DNA of 64,000 bases from Amphirosellinia nigrospora (taxonomy: Eukaryota > Ascomycota > Sordariomycetes > Xylariales > Xylariaceae), in contig SCHM01000001.1 of the NCBI GenBank assembly GCA_004123355.1, forward strand, positions 2,410,001-2,474,000, in the 5' to 3' direction. Of the stretch, positions 49,312-60,642 are shown in pieces; the stretch's first letter is position 1, and every line of letters begins with the position of its first letter. The notes under the pieces are model-generated. The model searched no databases. It worked only from the letters and a program-made list of their open reading frames with translations, and had not been told where the DNA came from. A program made the translations under genes and the position numbers.

Positions 49312-49647
49312 CTAGGCGGCCTGGGATACGGCTTCGATCAAGTTGATCATCTCGTCTCTGTTTAGCTCGTCTAGGTCTACAAACAGCATCCCCAGCCCCA
49401 ACCAAGAACTAACCGAAGCGGTAATTATTGTCGCTCTCGCAGTCTGAACAAATGCCCAAGAACACTTCGACGACAAGCAGCTGGCCAAGACCCAGGCCGA
49501 CACCGTCAAGGCAGCGCAGTAATATATCCAGAGAAAGATGTCACGTTCTGCGACCAGGAAATGAAAGATTTTTAGGCCTTTCATAGTGAGTACGATGGCG
49601 AAGAAGAGGCCTGCGCTGAGACCTGCGCCTAGTTCTAAGACCGTCAA
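49312..49647 (-). CDS. small putative membrane protein
   Basis: A 111-residue frame with three to four hydrophobic segments (LSAGLFFAIVLTM, FLWIYYCAALTVSAWVLA, ATIITASVSSWLGLGMLFV) and an acidic C-terminus. No family recognised. The opposite strand also reads plausibly for a short distance but has stops, so direction and reality are uncertain. Confidence 0.25.
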   Translation of the reverse strand: MTVLELGAGLSAGLFFAIVLTMKGLKIFHFLVAERDIFLWIYYCAALTVSAWVLASCLSSKCSWAFVQTARATIITASVSSWLGLGMLFVDLDELNRDEMINLIEAVSQAA

Positions 49648-51062
49648 GTAGAATCCATCTTACGGATCAACCTCGCCATTCAGATATAGAATATAGTCTA
49701 GGCACATAAATACTTCACTTTCAAGGATAGCAGCGTTGTCAAAGACTCGAAGAAGTTCTCACCTGACTACAAACAGAGCATCGTGGCCATTTGGCTCACT
49801 ATTATGACTGTATAAACAACTGCAATATGCTAATGACTTCTAGATAGTCAACACCTTCATTGCCATAGTTGCAAATTACAGAACACCTCACCAGGCGCGA
49901 TTGTAAGAGACGGCCGTTCGCGCATTCGTCGTACCGCCATGGCCATGTATTTCCAACTGCCTATGACCCACGACGCCGATACCAATGAACCAAAGAACAC
50001 GTGACACGAACCATAGCTATATGGAGAATTGCATGTGATTCTAGGCATGGTTCAGGCGTGGTGATCAGTGCGCCACCCACGGCCTCCCACGGTATCGAAC
50101 ACGAACCGCCGTGCTAGAGAAAATACCCGGCTACTTGCCGTATCAGATCAGAGTGTGTTCACAGTTTGCAGCACCCCCTCAAACGTCCGAGAAAAGGAGA
50201 GATGGATCCCTCATATTTATTGGCTTGATGCAAAGGGCTTCGTAGCACAGAGACGGGCACCTGCAGCACGTTGCAGGTTGTGGCGTGGCTGAGTTGTACC
50301 ACTCCATCGTCCATACCTGTGCTTCGATTGGTTGGCGTCCAGATGTGAAGTACTAAATTAATCCACGGAAGATCGGAATGATACAGAGAAACCTGATCCT
50401 ATATGAAAACCGGCCAGGGATGTTCACCAGAGAGACCAGGCAACAGTGAGGGGTGAGTCGGCGGCTTGACAACTTCCTCGTCGTAGTTAAAAATAATCCG
50501 CCGCCGTCCACTATCGGATGTGGAATAGCTGTCGAGATATGATGAGCCTGCACATGCGAGTCTCGGAAACTGGGTGGGCCGGGTCACTGTAAATGTCTCT
50601 GAGTAACTAGAAACCTGGGCACCGTTTTCGTACTCCTGGAAAACATGAGACTAGGTACTATAACTTGAAGATATTGCGTTCCTCGAGGATAAGAAGCTGG
50701 GCTATCTTGCGTAATATTTTTGTCTTTTAGGGCAGAATAGCAATGCACCAGGCTTCCTTACATACTCGCGGGCCTCAGATGATATCAGCGGAGAGGGAAA
50801 TATCGCCTTCTAATGGCATCCGCACCTTGACGATTCAGAGGCCGAATCAACAGTCATTGAAACGTTGACACTCGGAAATGGTGTTGTATATTCGACAGAT
50901 GTGCGATTACCGTTATGCCGGATGCAAAACCGTCAAGCCGAAGCCCAAGTTATGTTGGGGCAATCGTAAGTGGCGTGGCGGCTATACTGATTATTGCTGC
51001 TGGTCGTTTGGTGTTGCGGTCGTAAAGGTAATATTACTGTAAAAGTTTCGTGCCGGTAATCA
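49648..51062. other. gene-free stretch
   Basis: The part near 49660-49800 has short coding-like patches on the plus strand interrupted by stops, possibly a decayed gene or transposon. The rest is featureless. Confidence 0.35.
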
Positions 51063-51502
51063 ATGACTGACCATTCTTTAGTAGGCCGCACCTCCTCACG
51101 TCATTCCAGAGGCTCGAGCCGTCGAACTAGATCAGGAAACTCCTCAGGTAGTAGCAGCTCAAACGACTCAGACGACGCGAGCGTCTCATCCCATAATGGC
51201 GGCCCTGGTTCTGCCGTTGGCGACATGGCTGAAGGACAATGGAATCAGCCAGCACAGCCCATGCCGGGGATGCCTCATCCAGTTGCTGGGCGATGGGCTG
51301 TTCTCCCCCTGGATTCATGGGCCGGCTGGCATGAGCCCAGCTGGTATGGCCCAGCGGCAGTGTTGGTATGGGGATGCCAACCAGTCATGGTGGTCCTCCG
51401 ATGATGATGGGAAGAGGTGGCGGGCCCCCTTCCATGCACGGAGGACCGCCACCACCAATAGGTCCCGTTGTTGGTAATGGTGGACCGCCTCTGATGCCTT
51501 GA
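51063..51502 (+). CDS. Ser/Arg then Gly/Pro/Met-rich hypothetical protein, frame interrupted
   Basis: The N-terminal frame is a Ser/Arg-rich stretch (SSRHSRGSSRRTRSGNSSG) followed by GQWNQPAQPMPGMPHP. The same kind of low-complexity composition then moves to the other frames: PPGFMG, GMSPAGMAQ and finally HGGPPMMMGRGGGPPSMHGG with a stop at 51500-51502. This suggests a Gly/Pro/Met-rich protein broken by about three single-base losses between 51285 and 51375. Function unknown; low-complexity proteins of this kind are often RNA- or surface-associated, but nothing here decides it. Confidence 0.4.
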
Positions 51503-51662
51503 TAACACAGAAGAGACCAAAGTCTTGTGGAATAGGACAAGGTAGAGCTTGCTTCTCCCAGTGATGCTTATGTACCGGCATGCCAACTTCGTATTAATGA
51601 GATATACTTTATAAACGGCGGCTGTTCTGCATAGGGCTAGGATGGCTACAGCAAGTAGTTTA

Positions 51663-52575
51663 TTATGTCACAACACCTTCGAAGAGTTTGACACACAGGA
51701 CGGCAGCAACAGCTGCAATACCCCGAACACAACCATCCTAACGCCTTCCCATAAGCCACGCTTCATCAAGTCCCATCGAAGTAACCGACTAGTCGCGGTT
51801 CTCGAGCTCCACGAGGGCTTGTCAAGCTGAATTGCAGCACATATTCCTTGGTGAACCCGAAGATGAATAGAGCTAGAATGCAAATGCCAAAGCTCCAGAA
51901 CAGTCCCTTGGTCACACTGTTAACGAAGAAGTAGGGAGCGAGTGGTAGAGTGCCCCCTAGTAGGTACCCAACAGCTACCGAGAGGCCGGATGTGAGGGGA
52001 GACGTCCAAGCAGGCTCCGTCGTCGGTTCACGTCTCGTAATATTCAGACTATCGCGCACTCGTACGGCAACTTCTGGTGATGACTCAATATGGGCCATGA
52101 CACTCTGAAGCAGGTCTGGCGGTAGCTGCAGCCGAGCTACGTAGTCGCCGACTTCCTGATTCCGAGCGTACTTTTCCCCATCATCTTCTCTGCCGTCATC
52201 TTGAAGGCTATGATCATCATTCGTTACGCTGGACCTCTGCTCTCCCTTCGAGGCTAAGTAGCCGCCAATACCCATGCTGATGCAACCGGCGCAGATTTCC
52301 GCCATGCCCGCATAGATCACAGTATTGGTATGTCCAAGGGATGAAAGACCAGCGGTCAAGGCGAATGGAACAGTTAGCCCATCCGCAAAGCCCAAAGTGA
52401 AATCGGCGAGAAATCGAGATAACGAGGAGCGGGCTCCGGGGTCCTCGGCGACATCATGTTGACTTCCGCCATCCTGGACTGATGAGACCTCCGTCGCCGC
52501 AGTTGGTGTCGTCGGCAAAGTAGAATAAGCCGGCCGGCGCTCGCCCCAGCTAGGGAGATGATCTAACAGCTCCAT
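51663..52575 (-). CDS. CCC1: Ccc1/VIT1-family vacuolar iron/manganese transporter, frame broken near the 3' end
   Basis: This family moves Fe(II) or Mn(II) from cytosol into the vacuole by proton antiport. The N-terminal ~60 residues are soluble. Then come FADGLTVPFALTAGLSS, the signature of membrane helix 1, and EICAGCISMGIGGYLASKGE with metal-binding glutamates at helix 2. A cytosolic helical segment follows (EVGDYVARLQLPPDLL...AHIESSPE), then SVAVGYLLGGTLPLAPYFF and a further helix, LFWSFGICILALFIFGFTKE. The open frame ends at 51766, before the last helix. That helix is readable in other frames further on (GLWEGVRMVVFG, then AAVAAVLCVKLFEGVV), with a base apparently lost in the CCCC run at 51721-51724 and another shift near 51770-51800. 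The start ATG at 52573-52575 is preferred over the in-frame codons before it. Confidence 0.85.
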
Positions 52576-53907
52576 CACCAATTGGCTCTCTCTTCAAACC
52601 TAGCGGCTTTGACGTAGCATATGTAGATGTTTAATAACACTGCCCGCTATTTGCAGTTATGCCATACAGATATGAAAAAAGGAAGCGGTGACGAGTCTCC
52701 AGGTTGAAGTTGAGGACGGGCTTGAGATGCCAGCCAATGTCTCGTAGAGGAAATTAGATTACGATCCACCGTTGGTGATGATGGTGTTCCATAGTTTAGA
52801 ATCACCGCAGCCACTCGAATATTGATTAAGGTTGAGGTTGAGATATTGAGGTGAGACGGAGTGGCCAAGAACTTCCGACCAATCTACTTCCTCACAATCA
52901 GCAGGTGCTTCTATAAACACAAACCTTCAGGGGCGACTAAGCGCAGCCCCGAGAGAACTAACAAATCACTTTGTGGACATTACAACACACCGAATACTGT
53001 ACTGTACACACACTGTACGCACCCGCCGAGCAGGTACGCCGCGCAACCAGGTGGGGCTCCTGGTGTAAGCTGTAGGCTGTACCACGAACTGCCATTGGTG
53101 GCTAACGCTGCACAGAGCGCCGGTGGTAAACCTACAGTAGTTTCCGTGTTAGTTTGCGGGGCCAGGCCTTACCAAGATTAGGAGGTCGACAAGCATTTCT
53201 GGTGGCATTGCCGGGATAAGCTCAATTGTGGCAGATTCCTTATTCTTGCTGCCGCCAATGCTTGGCCATCAAACCTACACGTGCCCGCCTCTTCATCTGG
53301 CTGCTGCGTGTCGCTCACCTTATCATCGCAAATTGACCAGCCCCCGACGACCTGGTAAGTACCTAAGGAAATACGTAATCTATGTCCAATTTCCGGGTTC
53401 GCCAAGGATTAACGTTCCAATGTTCTGGATACCAGCGAGAAGGCCAAGCTCCAGCCTCTCTTGGGCAACTTTGAAGTCATGCTAGGGACCTAGGTAGGTA
53501 TTTACACATGCATATACACTACCGCGCATCATCTTGGCCGCATACAACTCCACATTCACTGCACACTATTCCGCTTTGTCATACTTCAGGGTCTTCTAGA
53601 TTCGAGAGGGGAACCTACATAGTAGGCGAGGTGGGTGAGACTGAACCTGTACAAGGAGCAATAGTAGTTACTGTTGCCTTGCTGTCGGCTTCACCGGCTA
53701 CTGGCTGCTGGCTGCTGGCTGCTGGCTTACAGAATGGAAGCTTACAGACAACCACACGTAACCACGGACGAGCGGGGCATGAGAAGCACAAGTACGATGA
53801 TATTCGACGACTTTGGAGCGTAATACTGCCAATACCAGCTTGGATGAAAAGACCAGGGAGGGGAGCCATGCACCAATAATGTTAACCATGGTAACCTGCA
53901 TCGGTAC
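52576..53907. other. divergent intergenic region
   Basis: About 1.3 kb between Ccc1 (minus) and acid phosphatase (plus). A CCAATTGG palindrome overlaps the Ccc1 upstream edge. A short CTGGCTGCTGG repeat lies near 53700-53725. Several overlapping small frames here have no recognisable content. Confidence 0.4.
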
Positions 53908-53917
53908 CCCACGTGGG
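53908..53917 (+). promoter_or_regulatory. PHO-type E-box upstream of acid phosphatase
   Basis: The palindrome CCCACGTGGG contains CACGTGGG, the classical high-affinity site of the phosphate-starvation bHLH regulators Pho4 (yeast) and NUC-1 (Neurospora; core CACGTG). It lies 215 bases before the start codon of a phosphatase gene, a sensible place for phosphate-starvation control. The site is seen directly; the regulation is inferred. Confidence 0.6.
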
Positions 53918-54002
53918 TAATCACATATGCAGCCAGTTCTATTAAGGCAGCTCCTTCGGCCCAGAATCCAAAATTCGGTGAATCGGCACACTTCGCCCTA
54001 TC

Positions 54003-54008
54003 TATAAG
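54003..54008 (+). promoter_or_regulatory. TATA-like box of the acid phosphatase gene
   Basis: TATAAG within CTATCTATAAGTCG, about 125 bases before the ATG and followed by a CT-rich stretch (54040-54080), suits a core promoter. Confidence 0.45.
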
Positions 54009-54131
54009 TCGTGCAGCTATCAAAAGCGTTACACGTCCTCTCAAACCGCTCTTTTTCTCTCCATTCTTCTCGGCCCTGTCAACGTCTTGAAGTCGAGTTC
54101 GAACGATTGAGAATCGCCGTCGGACGTCAAG

Positions 54132-55408
54132 ATGCATGCCTCCATCTCGACCGCGTTGCTGCTTGCCAGCGGCGTTGCCGCCCAGGTCCAGAACATGTAC
54201 ACGGCGACAGGCACCGCTGATGTCGCCGCCGCCGCTGCCACCGCAAAGACCTCGAGTCCTGTAAGCTGTATGAAAGGCAAAGCGTTCGATCGCTTCGTCA
54301 CCATCTGGCTCGAAAATACCGACTACGACATGGCTATCAACGATCGTATGTTATGGCGTCTCCCAAGCGAGCATGTATTTGGCGAATCCCATACTAACAT
54401 GTCGATAGCAAACTTCGCCTGGCTTGCTAAGAAGGGAATCAACCTGAGCGGGTACCACGCCGTGACACACCCCTCACAGCCAAACTATATCGCTGCTATC
54501 GGGGGCGACTATTTTGGCATGCAAAACGACGACTTCACTCAAGTTGATGCGAACATCTCCACCGTCATTGACCTCCTCGAGCGTAAGCGTATTTCGTGGG
54601 GCCATTACCAGGAGGACATGCCTTACAGCGGCTTTCAAGGCCTGGCCTGGATAAATCACGCCAATGGGAAGAATGATTATGTCCGGAAGCATAACCCGGC
54701 GATGAGCTACAACGCCAATGCCGGCAACCTCCAGCGTCTCTCTCAGATTAAGAATCTCACTCAGTTCTCCAAGGATCTGGAGAACGATAAGCTACCTCAG
54801 TGGATGTTCATCACCCCGAACATGACGAGCGATGGCCATGACACCACCGTGACCGTCGCTGGAACCTGGACGCGCACCTTCCTCGAGCCTCTACTCAACG
54901 ACAAGCGGTTTATGCGGAACACGCTCGTTCTCATCACCTTCGACGAGAATGAGACCTATACCGCCCAGAACAGAGTCCTCGGCATTCTTCTCGGGGACGC
55001 TGTACCCAGAATCTCGTAGGGACTACAGATGACAACTACTACAACCTACAGCGAGATCGCCACCGTCGAGGCCAATTGGGATCTGTACACTCTGGGTCGC
55101 TGGGATGTTGGTGCCAATGTCTTCAAGGTAGTGGCTGATAAGACGGGCGATGTTGTCCGCCCATGGGACGGCGAGGTCCCACTCTCTAACATGTACTTCA
55201 ACTCGTCGTATGCAGGTGTCTTTAACGAAGCGGCGGGCAACCGCAGATACCCGGGGCCCACTCTATATCCCCTTAACACGACTAAACGAGATCTTCTCCT
55301 TCCATCAAGCGAGCTTGGCAGGGCAACCCTGCTCCTGTCTATTACAATCACAAGGTGGCAATTCCCGATGGCCAGCACCCTCCTCCTGGGTTTGTCCCCG
55401 TAGCTTAA
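54132..55408 (+). CDS. secreted acid phosphatase (phosphoesterase family), three frameshifts
   Basis: Releases phosphate from organic esters outside the cell. A signal peptide (MHASISTALLLASGVAAQ) precedes FDRFVTIWLENTDYDMA, the N-terminal metal/active-site region of the fungal PHOa-type phosphoesterases (PF04185). Then come GYHAVTHPSQPNYIAAIGGD, WGHYQEDMPYSGF, MFITPNMTSDGHD and LVLITFDENETY, all typical. One intron, 54346-54408, has a good branch site (ACTAAC) and leaves the frame open through it. The frame breaks in the CCC run near 55005-55007, near 55044-55047 and near 55288-55293; beyond each the family sequence resumes (DDNYYN, YSEIATVEANWDLYTLGRWD, then a Pro-rich end closing with TAA at 55406-55408). 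Several N-glycosylation sites are present. A PHO-type CACGTGGG lies upstream. Confidence 0.88.
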
Positions 55409-56331
55409 TTGCTCTTAGGGAACTGATCTACTCAAAAATAGAATAATACCAAATACCCTCTTGAGATGTCTTTCACAGTCAGTTTAGCTTTCAGTGTCGT
55501 GTTTGAAGCTCACCTTTTCTGCACATGGGATGTAATGATTTATTATAAAAGCTCCACACCTTAATGACGGGGGCATTGCGATCTCGAGAGAACTTGGCAA
55601 AACGTAGACATAGATATGTTAATTTAGTATACGTCCAGGACCTCATGCATGAAAGAATCTTGCTCTAAAAGCATTGGATTCATCAAGGTGCTTAGCCATG
55701 CCACGCCATGTTATACGCAAAGCACCGCGCCAGAGCATCACCCCAAGAACAAAAGTCCTCGGGCGAGTGGGTTTCCCAACAACTTAGATAACGATACTCC
55801 GTGGCCGTCCGAGCGATACCTCTCATGCCATGTATCTTCTCAACCAATACAACATTTCACCATTCAGGCTGGGTGCACTAGCGTCATCTACCAACACCGA
55901 TTGACCTCGCTGCGTCCGTAGCATAGCCATTCGATGCTTGTGACACGGACGTGTATATCTAGAAACTGTTGGGCTACGAGGAATCGTCTACCTATTCGGC
56001 ACAACCCACGAAGGTTTGGTGACACGAAGGTCTAGACAAGGCTTTGCGTAGGCCACTGCCAACACGCCCGTAATCTACAGTAGCACGAAAACGAAAAAAA
56101 CGTTGCCTAGAACGCCGTCAAACAACAAAAGGTTCGGCATAAGTTTGAAAAGATCTTTGTGGATTACGTGTTGTACAGCGGATGCCTAAACTCGTGGTAT
56201 CAAATGCGTCTAAGATGTAAGAAAAAGGAGACAATCGCTACTATGCCCCGCTAAGCCCCCCCCTCGAACTCCAAAGCAACCAACAGAACGAATGTGATAA
56301 GACGTCCACAGACGTAAAAAAAAAAAAACTT
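55409..56331. other. intergenic region between convergent genes
   Basis: The 3' sides of acid phosphatase and the SDR gene. A run of 13 A lies at about 56316-56328, a few bases beyond the SDR stop codon. No gene is supported. Confidence 0.4.
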
Positions 56332-57698
56332 CTACCACGATGTATGACCACCATCGATGACGAGATTATTCCCCGTCATGAAGCTGCTGGCGTTGCTGAG
56401 CAAGAAGAGCGCCGCTCCCTTGAACTCGGTCGTCTCTGCTAGACGGCCCACTATATCACATCACATCAGTCATCACCCCGAGAGTCGACGGTCGGTCGTT
56501 CGTAGATAGGGGGGGCAAACACATACTCATATTCTCGGCCTCCCACTTCGCCCGCAGTCCGGGGACCTCCTCGAAGTTCTGGAGCACCATGGGCGTCAGG
56601 ATGTGGCCCGGGCTGATGCAGTTGACGCGGATGCCGCCCGTGCCGTCTTTCCGGATGGGGCTCCACTCCATCGCGAGGTTGCGGGCGAGCTGGACGACGG
56701 CGGCTTTCGACGAGTTGTATACCTTCGGGTTAAGTTAGGTGTGTCAGTCAGTCAGCTGTATGGGATTGAAAGACGGAGAGTATTCCCGCCCCGCCCCGCC
56801 AATCGCGGAAGCACGTACCGGAGATATCAGCCCCTTGTTCGCTACTTGCCCGGACATGCTTGCGATGAAGCACATACTGCCATGACACTTGTATTTGAAC
56901 ATCTGGCGCGCGGCTGCCGTGGCGGTCATCATGACGCCCGTGTAGTTGATATCCATTACCCGCGTTACGTCTTCGTGGGTGTACTCCACTACGATATCAC
57001 GTTAACTAATCGCTCGGATAGACAATCGAGGGCATGCATCGCGTGCACTCACCAGCAGGACAGATTTGCTGCACGCCCGCCGCGGCGATGACGCCGTCTA
57101 GTCGCTGGTGTCTGTCCGCAATTGACTCCATCGTCTTATCCAGGCCCTCGGTATCTTGGACATCTTGCTGGCAGTAATGGAGCGCGCCGCCCCATTTCTC
57201 AGCTCTTTTTGCCGCCTCGCTCCAATCTGCATCCGGCTGCTCCTCACGATCGAAGCAGTACACTTGACGATATGTCGTCAGTTAATTGGTCATGGCGCAT
57301 TTGGATACCTCGGTAGACCTTTTGATGTGCTCACCTTTGCCGCCTGTTTCGACGAGGGCTTCCGCCAATGCTAGACCCAGACCTCTTGCGCCGCCGGTCA
57401 CGACGAAGACTCTTCCCGCCAGGTCGAAGTCGGCCAGCCGTTTCTGGCCTACGTTTTCATGACGGCTAGGGCCAAGTCCAACAGCGGGATTCTTCTCGGG
57501 CGCCGGGGGCACTGGTGCCTTGCCATGTCGAGTTTCCGCATTGGAAGATTGTTTGCTGGCTGTGGACACAAATTGTGACGAGTGAAGTAGTCTACGCTGT
57601 ACCAACACAGCGGAACTTGCTGATATCGCCCTGGGGACGGCCGGTATACTCCGCCCGCAGCAGCGTTGGGCGACGGTCCTCAGTAGGGGTTGCGACAT
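56332..57698 (-). CDS. short-chain dehydrogenase/reductase, mitochondrial-type presequence
   Basis: Five exons join in phase without breaks; introns carry good GTGAGC, GTGAGT, GTACGT and GTATGT donors. The N-terminal ~50 residues are Arg/Ser-rich without acids ([20 protein letters not shown]), as in mitochondrial targeting peptides. The classical SDR core follows: cofactor motif VTGGARGLG, the AAAG-type motif [10 protein letters not shown], a serine in [13 protein letters not shown] and the catalytic YNSSK. After it comes [14 protein letters not shown], then the C-terminal [15 protein letters not shown]. Closest in feel to the arabinitol/sorbose-type polyol dehydrogenases, but the substrate is not determinable. 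The TGG TAG end lies directly before a poly-A run. Confidence 0.88.
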
Positions 57699-58926
57699 AA
57701 CCAATGGCTAATAAGCGACACCGAGGTAAATAGTTCGGTAAAGAAATAACCATAAAAACAGTGACATTTGTCTTAGAGTAGGTAAAAGTAGTCAATCGCC
57801 GGTGTAATGCTGGGTTTTATATGTTCTACGCCTTTATGATTTCGAAACTCACGATGTCGAGGGTACATACGTCCGCAAAGCAACCGGAGTGAAATTTCCG
57901 CCCGTGTCACACTTGGGGGTTGTAATTAGCCCCAGCCGGGATGGACGGAGAAAACATGGGCAATTAGCTTCCATTGATGTCAAACGTATGCTTCTACACG
58001 TAATCTAGAAGGCCGGAGACGATCTCTTTTTTTTGGTAAGAAATGTTCGGCTGACACGGTTCGGCCGTGCCGCGAAACATGGAAAAGGGCATCTTTCGCA
58101 TTGGTAGATTGGAGGTAAAAGATCGCCGGTCCGGTGCTCGTGTGGTGACATCACAGATGAAATCATACCATGTAACCTCTTGGCATAAATGTGGGGGATG
58201 CTAACTCCCAGTTGTCTGGGTGCGCCGTTTCGAATCCTGTCGTGGTTACAGCTAAGTTAGCCCCAAGTACTTAGATAATTGTACATAGGTGCTATCTCAC
58301 GATTCAATCTTGCATGGTAAGTTTACGGCCTACTAGGTAGGTACCTGCGTAAGGTACACAAATCTTACCTACATAGGTAATTACTTAGCCGTATGGGACC
58401 ACGATTACGGATCTTGCTAGCATAAATATTATCAAGATCGCGACCCCAGATTCCCTCCCGGGTTATCCATTAGATACAAAACTCGCTAACTCGGAATCGG
58501 CCTCCGGTGGCTAATGCGGCTAGAATGAATCTGGGCTTGAATCAGTACCCCGATTGTGATTTTCTTACTCATCAACACGTTCACGAGAACTGCAAAGCTT
58601 CTCAACTAGGGTTCGTCGCGGCGTTCGCACCCCGCAGATGGTCTAAGACATATTGGCGCCGCTGACGTGGCTTGTCTAAAGACATACATCTAGGCGTCCA
58701 TCTCGTCCAGGCTCAGATACAGAGGCTTGATTGTTAGAAGTTACGAAAAACACTTCAAGTTTTCTGGATTCTATATAGTTATTTCTACCAAGAGTCACGC
58801 GTACTTGCCGTGGTATAATCATCAAAAACAATGCATATCACAGTTCCAAAGGCACCCTTTTCTTAATAGTCAAACGTTCTTTGTATTGTTTTCATGTTTC
58901 AATAATCGGTCTCACTTTCACTCTCA
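57699..58926. other. gene-free stretch
   Basis: About 1.2 kb between the SDR promoter and the 3' end of the GH5 gene. It contains repeated TAGGTA/TACCTA motifs (58330-58390). A tRNA-like string near 58170-58250 does not fold properly (see rejected list). Confidence 0.4.
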
Positions 58927-60642
58927 CTATATCAGTGAAACAGCAGCCATGACCAAACAACCCCATAGAGTAAGTGCTCGGACCGCAACCGAGCCAGCAC
59001 TGCTCGCTGGTGTAGAAGTCGGTGTGGACGATGCCGGCGATAGCACCGGTAGCGTCTGCGTCGGTATCGAGGGTACCCCAGACTCGGCGGTGAGCAGGCC
59101 GCCGAACCCGGAGCGTGGCGGCGGTGTGCCGGTCGCGATCGCCAGTGTGCTGATGGTGTTTTGCGGCAATATGTCCGTTAGGATCAGTACGTTCGACGTG
59201 TTGATGGTTGATCTTGATAAAGTCGTGCTGTTTTTCGGGGCGCTGAAGGTCGGCAGACTGAGCGATGCGGTCAATAGGGCCGTTGGCGTGGATAGCAGGG
59301 CCGTCGTGATGATGAGAACCGTTGACGACGCTGCGCCTGTTGTGGTGGTCGGTATCCGCGTGGGTATGGTGCTATTGTTACTGGGGACGCTATTCCACGG
59401 TGCGAGGAGACATTGCTTCGCGATACTGTTATCGACGAGACGCCCGTTTTGGGTCGATGGTGTTAGGCTGAGGAGGTACGAAGTGCTGAAGCTACCGGCG
59501 CCCCAGGCGACGAGCCCAGTGAATACGTCGGAGTTTGTGTTAATGAATGAGTTCTGGGCGCAGAATGCTGTCATGCACTACGTTATATGTTAGTGACCAG
59601 GTGATTTGTGGGATCTTGTCCCTTGTCAGTACGTTGGACTTACGGAAGCATCGCTCGAAGCCCCGGTTTCACTGATGAAGGCCTTCCGCCCCTTACTCCG
59701 CAAGTATTGCGCGACTGTTGTGAAGGCGCCAACATTGTTGGTGGTACATGCGGCATGGGTACCGGAGTTATCCTCGTCAAGATATTTATGGATATCCAGC
59801 ACAAGGTTATCAGTGCTTCCATCCGGGTTCGTGATAGCAAGTAGTGCATCCGCACTCCCACTCGAGACCAAGGTAGCCGCGCTGTCGAAGTCGGTACCAG
59901 GTAGTAATACCGTCTGAGATGTAGCCCCGGCATCGCGAATAGCCGTGACCGCTTTTTGACAAGTCTGCGCCCATGTTCCAACATCAAGGTCGTGAGGCTC
60001 ATTCATGAGCTCAAAGATGATCTTCTCGTTCGTAGCATATTTCCCCGCTAGTTGCCCCAGAAACTGGCGAATTGTTCATCAGTCGGACCGCCTTGACCTA
60101 TGATTCCTCCATTCCATCGCGCGAAGTTGTGGATATCTATCATGCAGTAGGCGCCGGTGTCGAGGCATGATTGTACTAATTGATCGTATTTTGAAAGGTT
60201 CGAGGTATCGAGGTCGCCACCTAGTTTGTTGTTTACGAGAAATTGCCATGATGTTGCTATCCGACGATCAGCTGTCTATTCCTGCACGGTGGCGAGAGTT
60301 TGTCGTACGTATTCTCAAAACGTTCATCCCATCTTCCTTCACGAAGTGATTCATTTGACTTGGTCCATCGCTCAGAGGTAGTTGCGCAGACTCGGGTGGC
60401 ACGTCCCCTAACCATGACTTAGCAATAAATACTTTATTGTAGTTGATCTATAACTGTAGTCTTCTTACATCGATCTGACATCCGAACTCGCCTCCCGCTA
60501 TATAGCCACTCCCTATTACGAGGTTCCCATCAGCTAAGTTTCATGACACAAGCGGACAAAAACGTACTAGAAATTGAACTTTGGCAAAAACTGCCGGTAA
60601 TAGGGCGAGAGAAACAAATGCCGGGAAATACATGGTCAACAT
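58927..60642 (-). CDS. GH5 endo-beta-1,4-glucanase with C-terminal membrane anchor, several frameshifts
   Basis: Hydrolyses cellulose or related beta-glucans outside the cell. A signal peptide (MLTMYFPAFVSLALLPAVFA) precedes the family start KVQFLGVAI and AGGEFGCQID. GH5 motifs follow in order: GMNVLRIPTSWQFLVNN, YCMIDIHNFARWNGGII, LMNEPHDLD (acid/base Glu), LDIHKYLDEDNSGTH and RKAFISETGA (nucleophile Glu), then LVAWGAGSFSTSYLLSLTP. Exons begin at 60642, 60512, 60407, 60256 and 59577. After the catalytic domain come about 120 Ser/Thr-rich residues and a hydrophobic end (ALTLWGCLVMAAVSLI), so the enzyme is probably GPI-anchored; it has no carbohydrate-binding module. Frame breaks are needed near 60500-60505, near 60393-60400 and in the CCCC run at 60055-60058. 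Confidence 0.88.

Noticed and set aside
53508-53879. Overlapping open frames on both strands upstream of acid phosphatase
   Set aside because: No motif; the region contains short repeats and likely promoter elements instead.
58170-58250. tRNA-like string with GTTTCGAATCC and ends TGTAACC/GGTTACA
   Set aside because: The 7-bp terminal pairing is good, but the T-stem and acceptor distances are wrong and no proper anticodon stem-loop of seven bases forms. At most a decayed tRNA or SINE relic.
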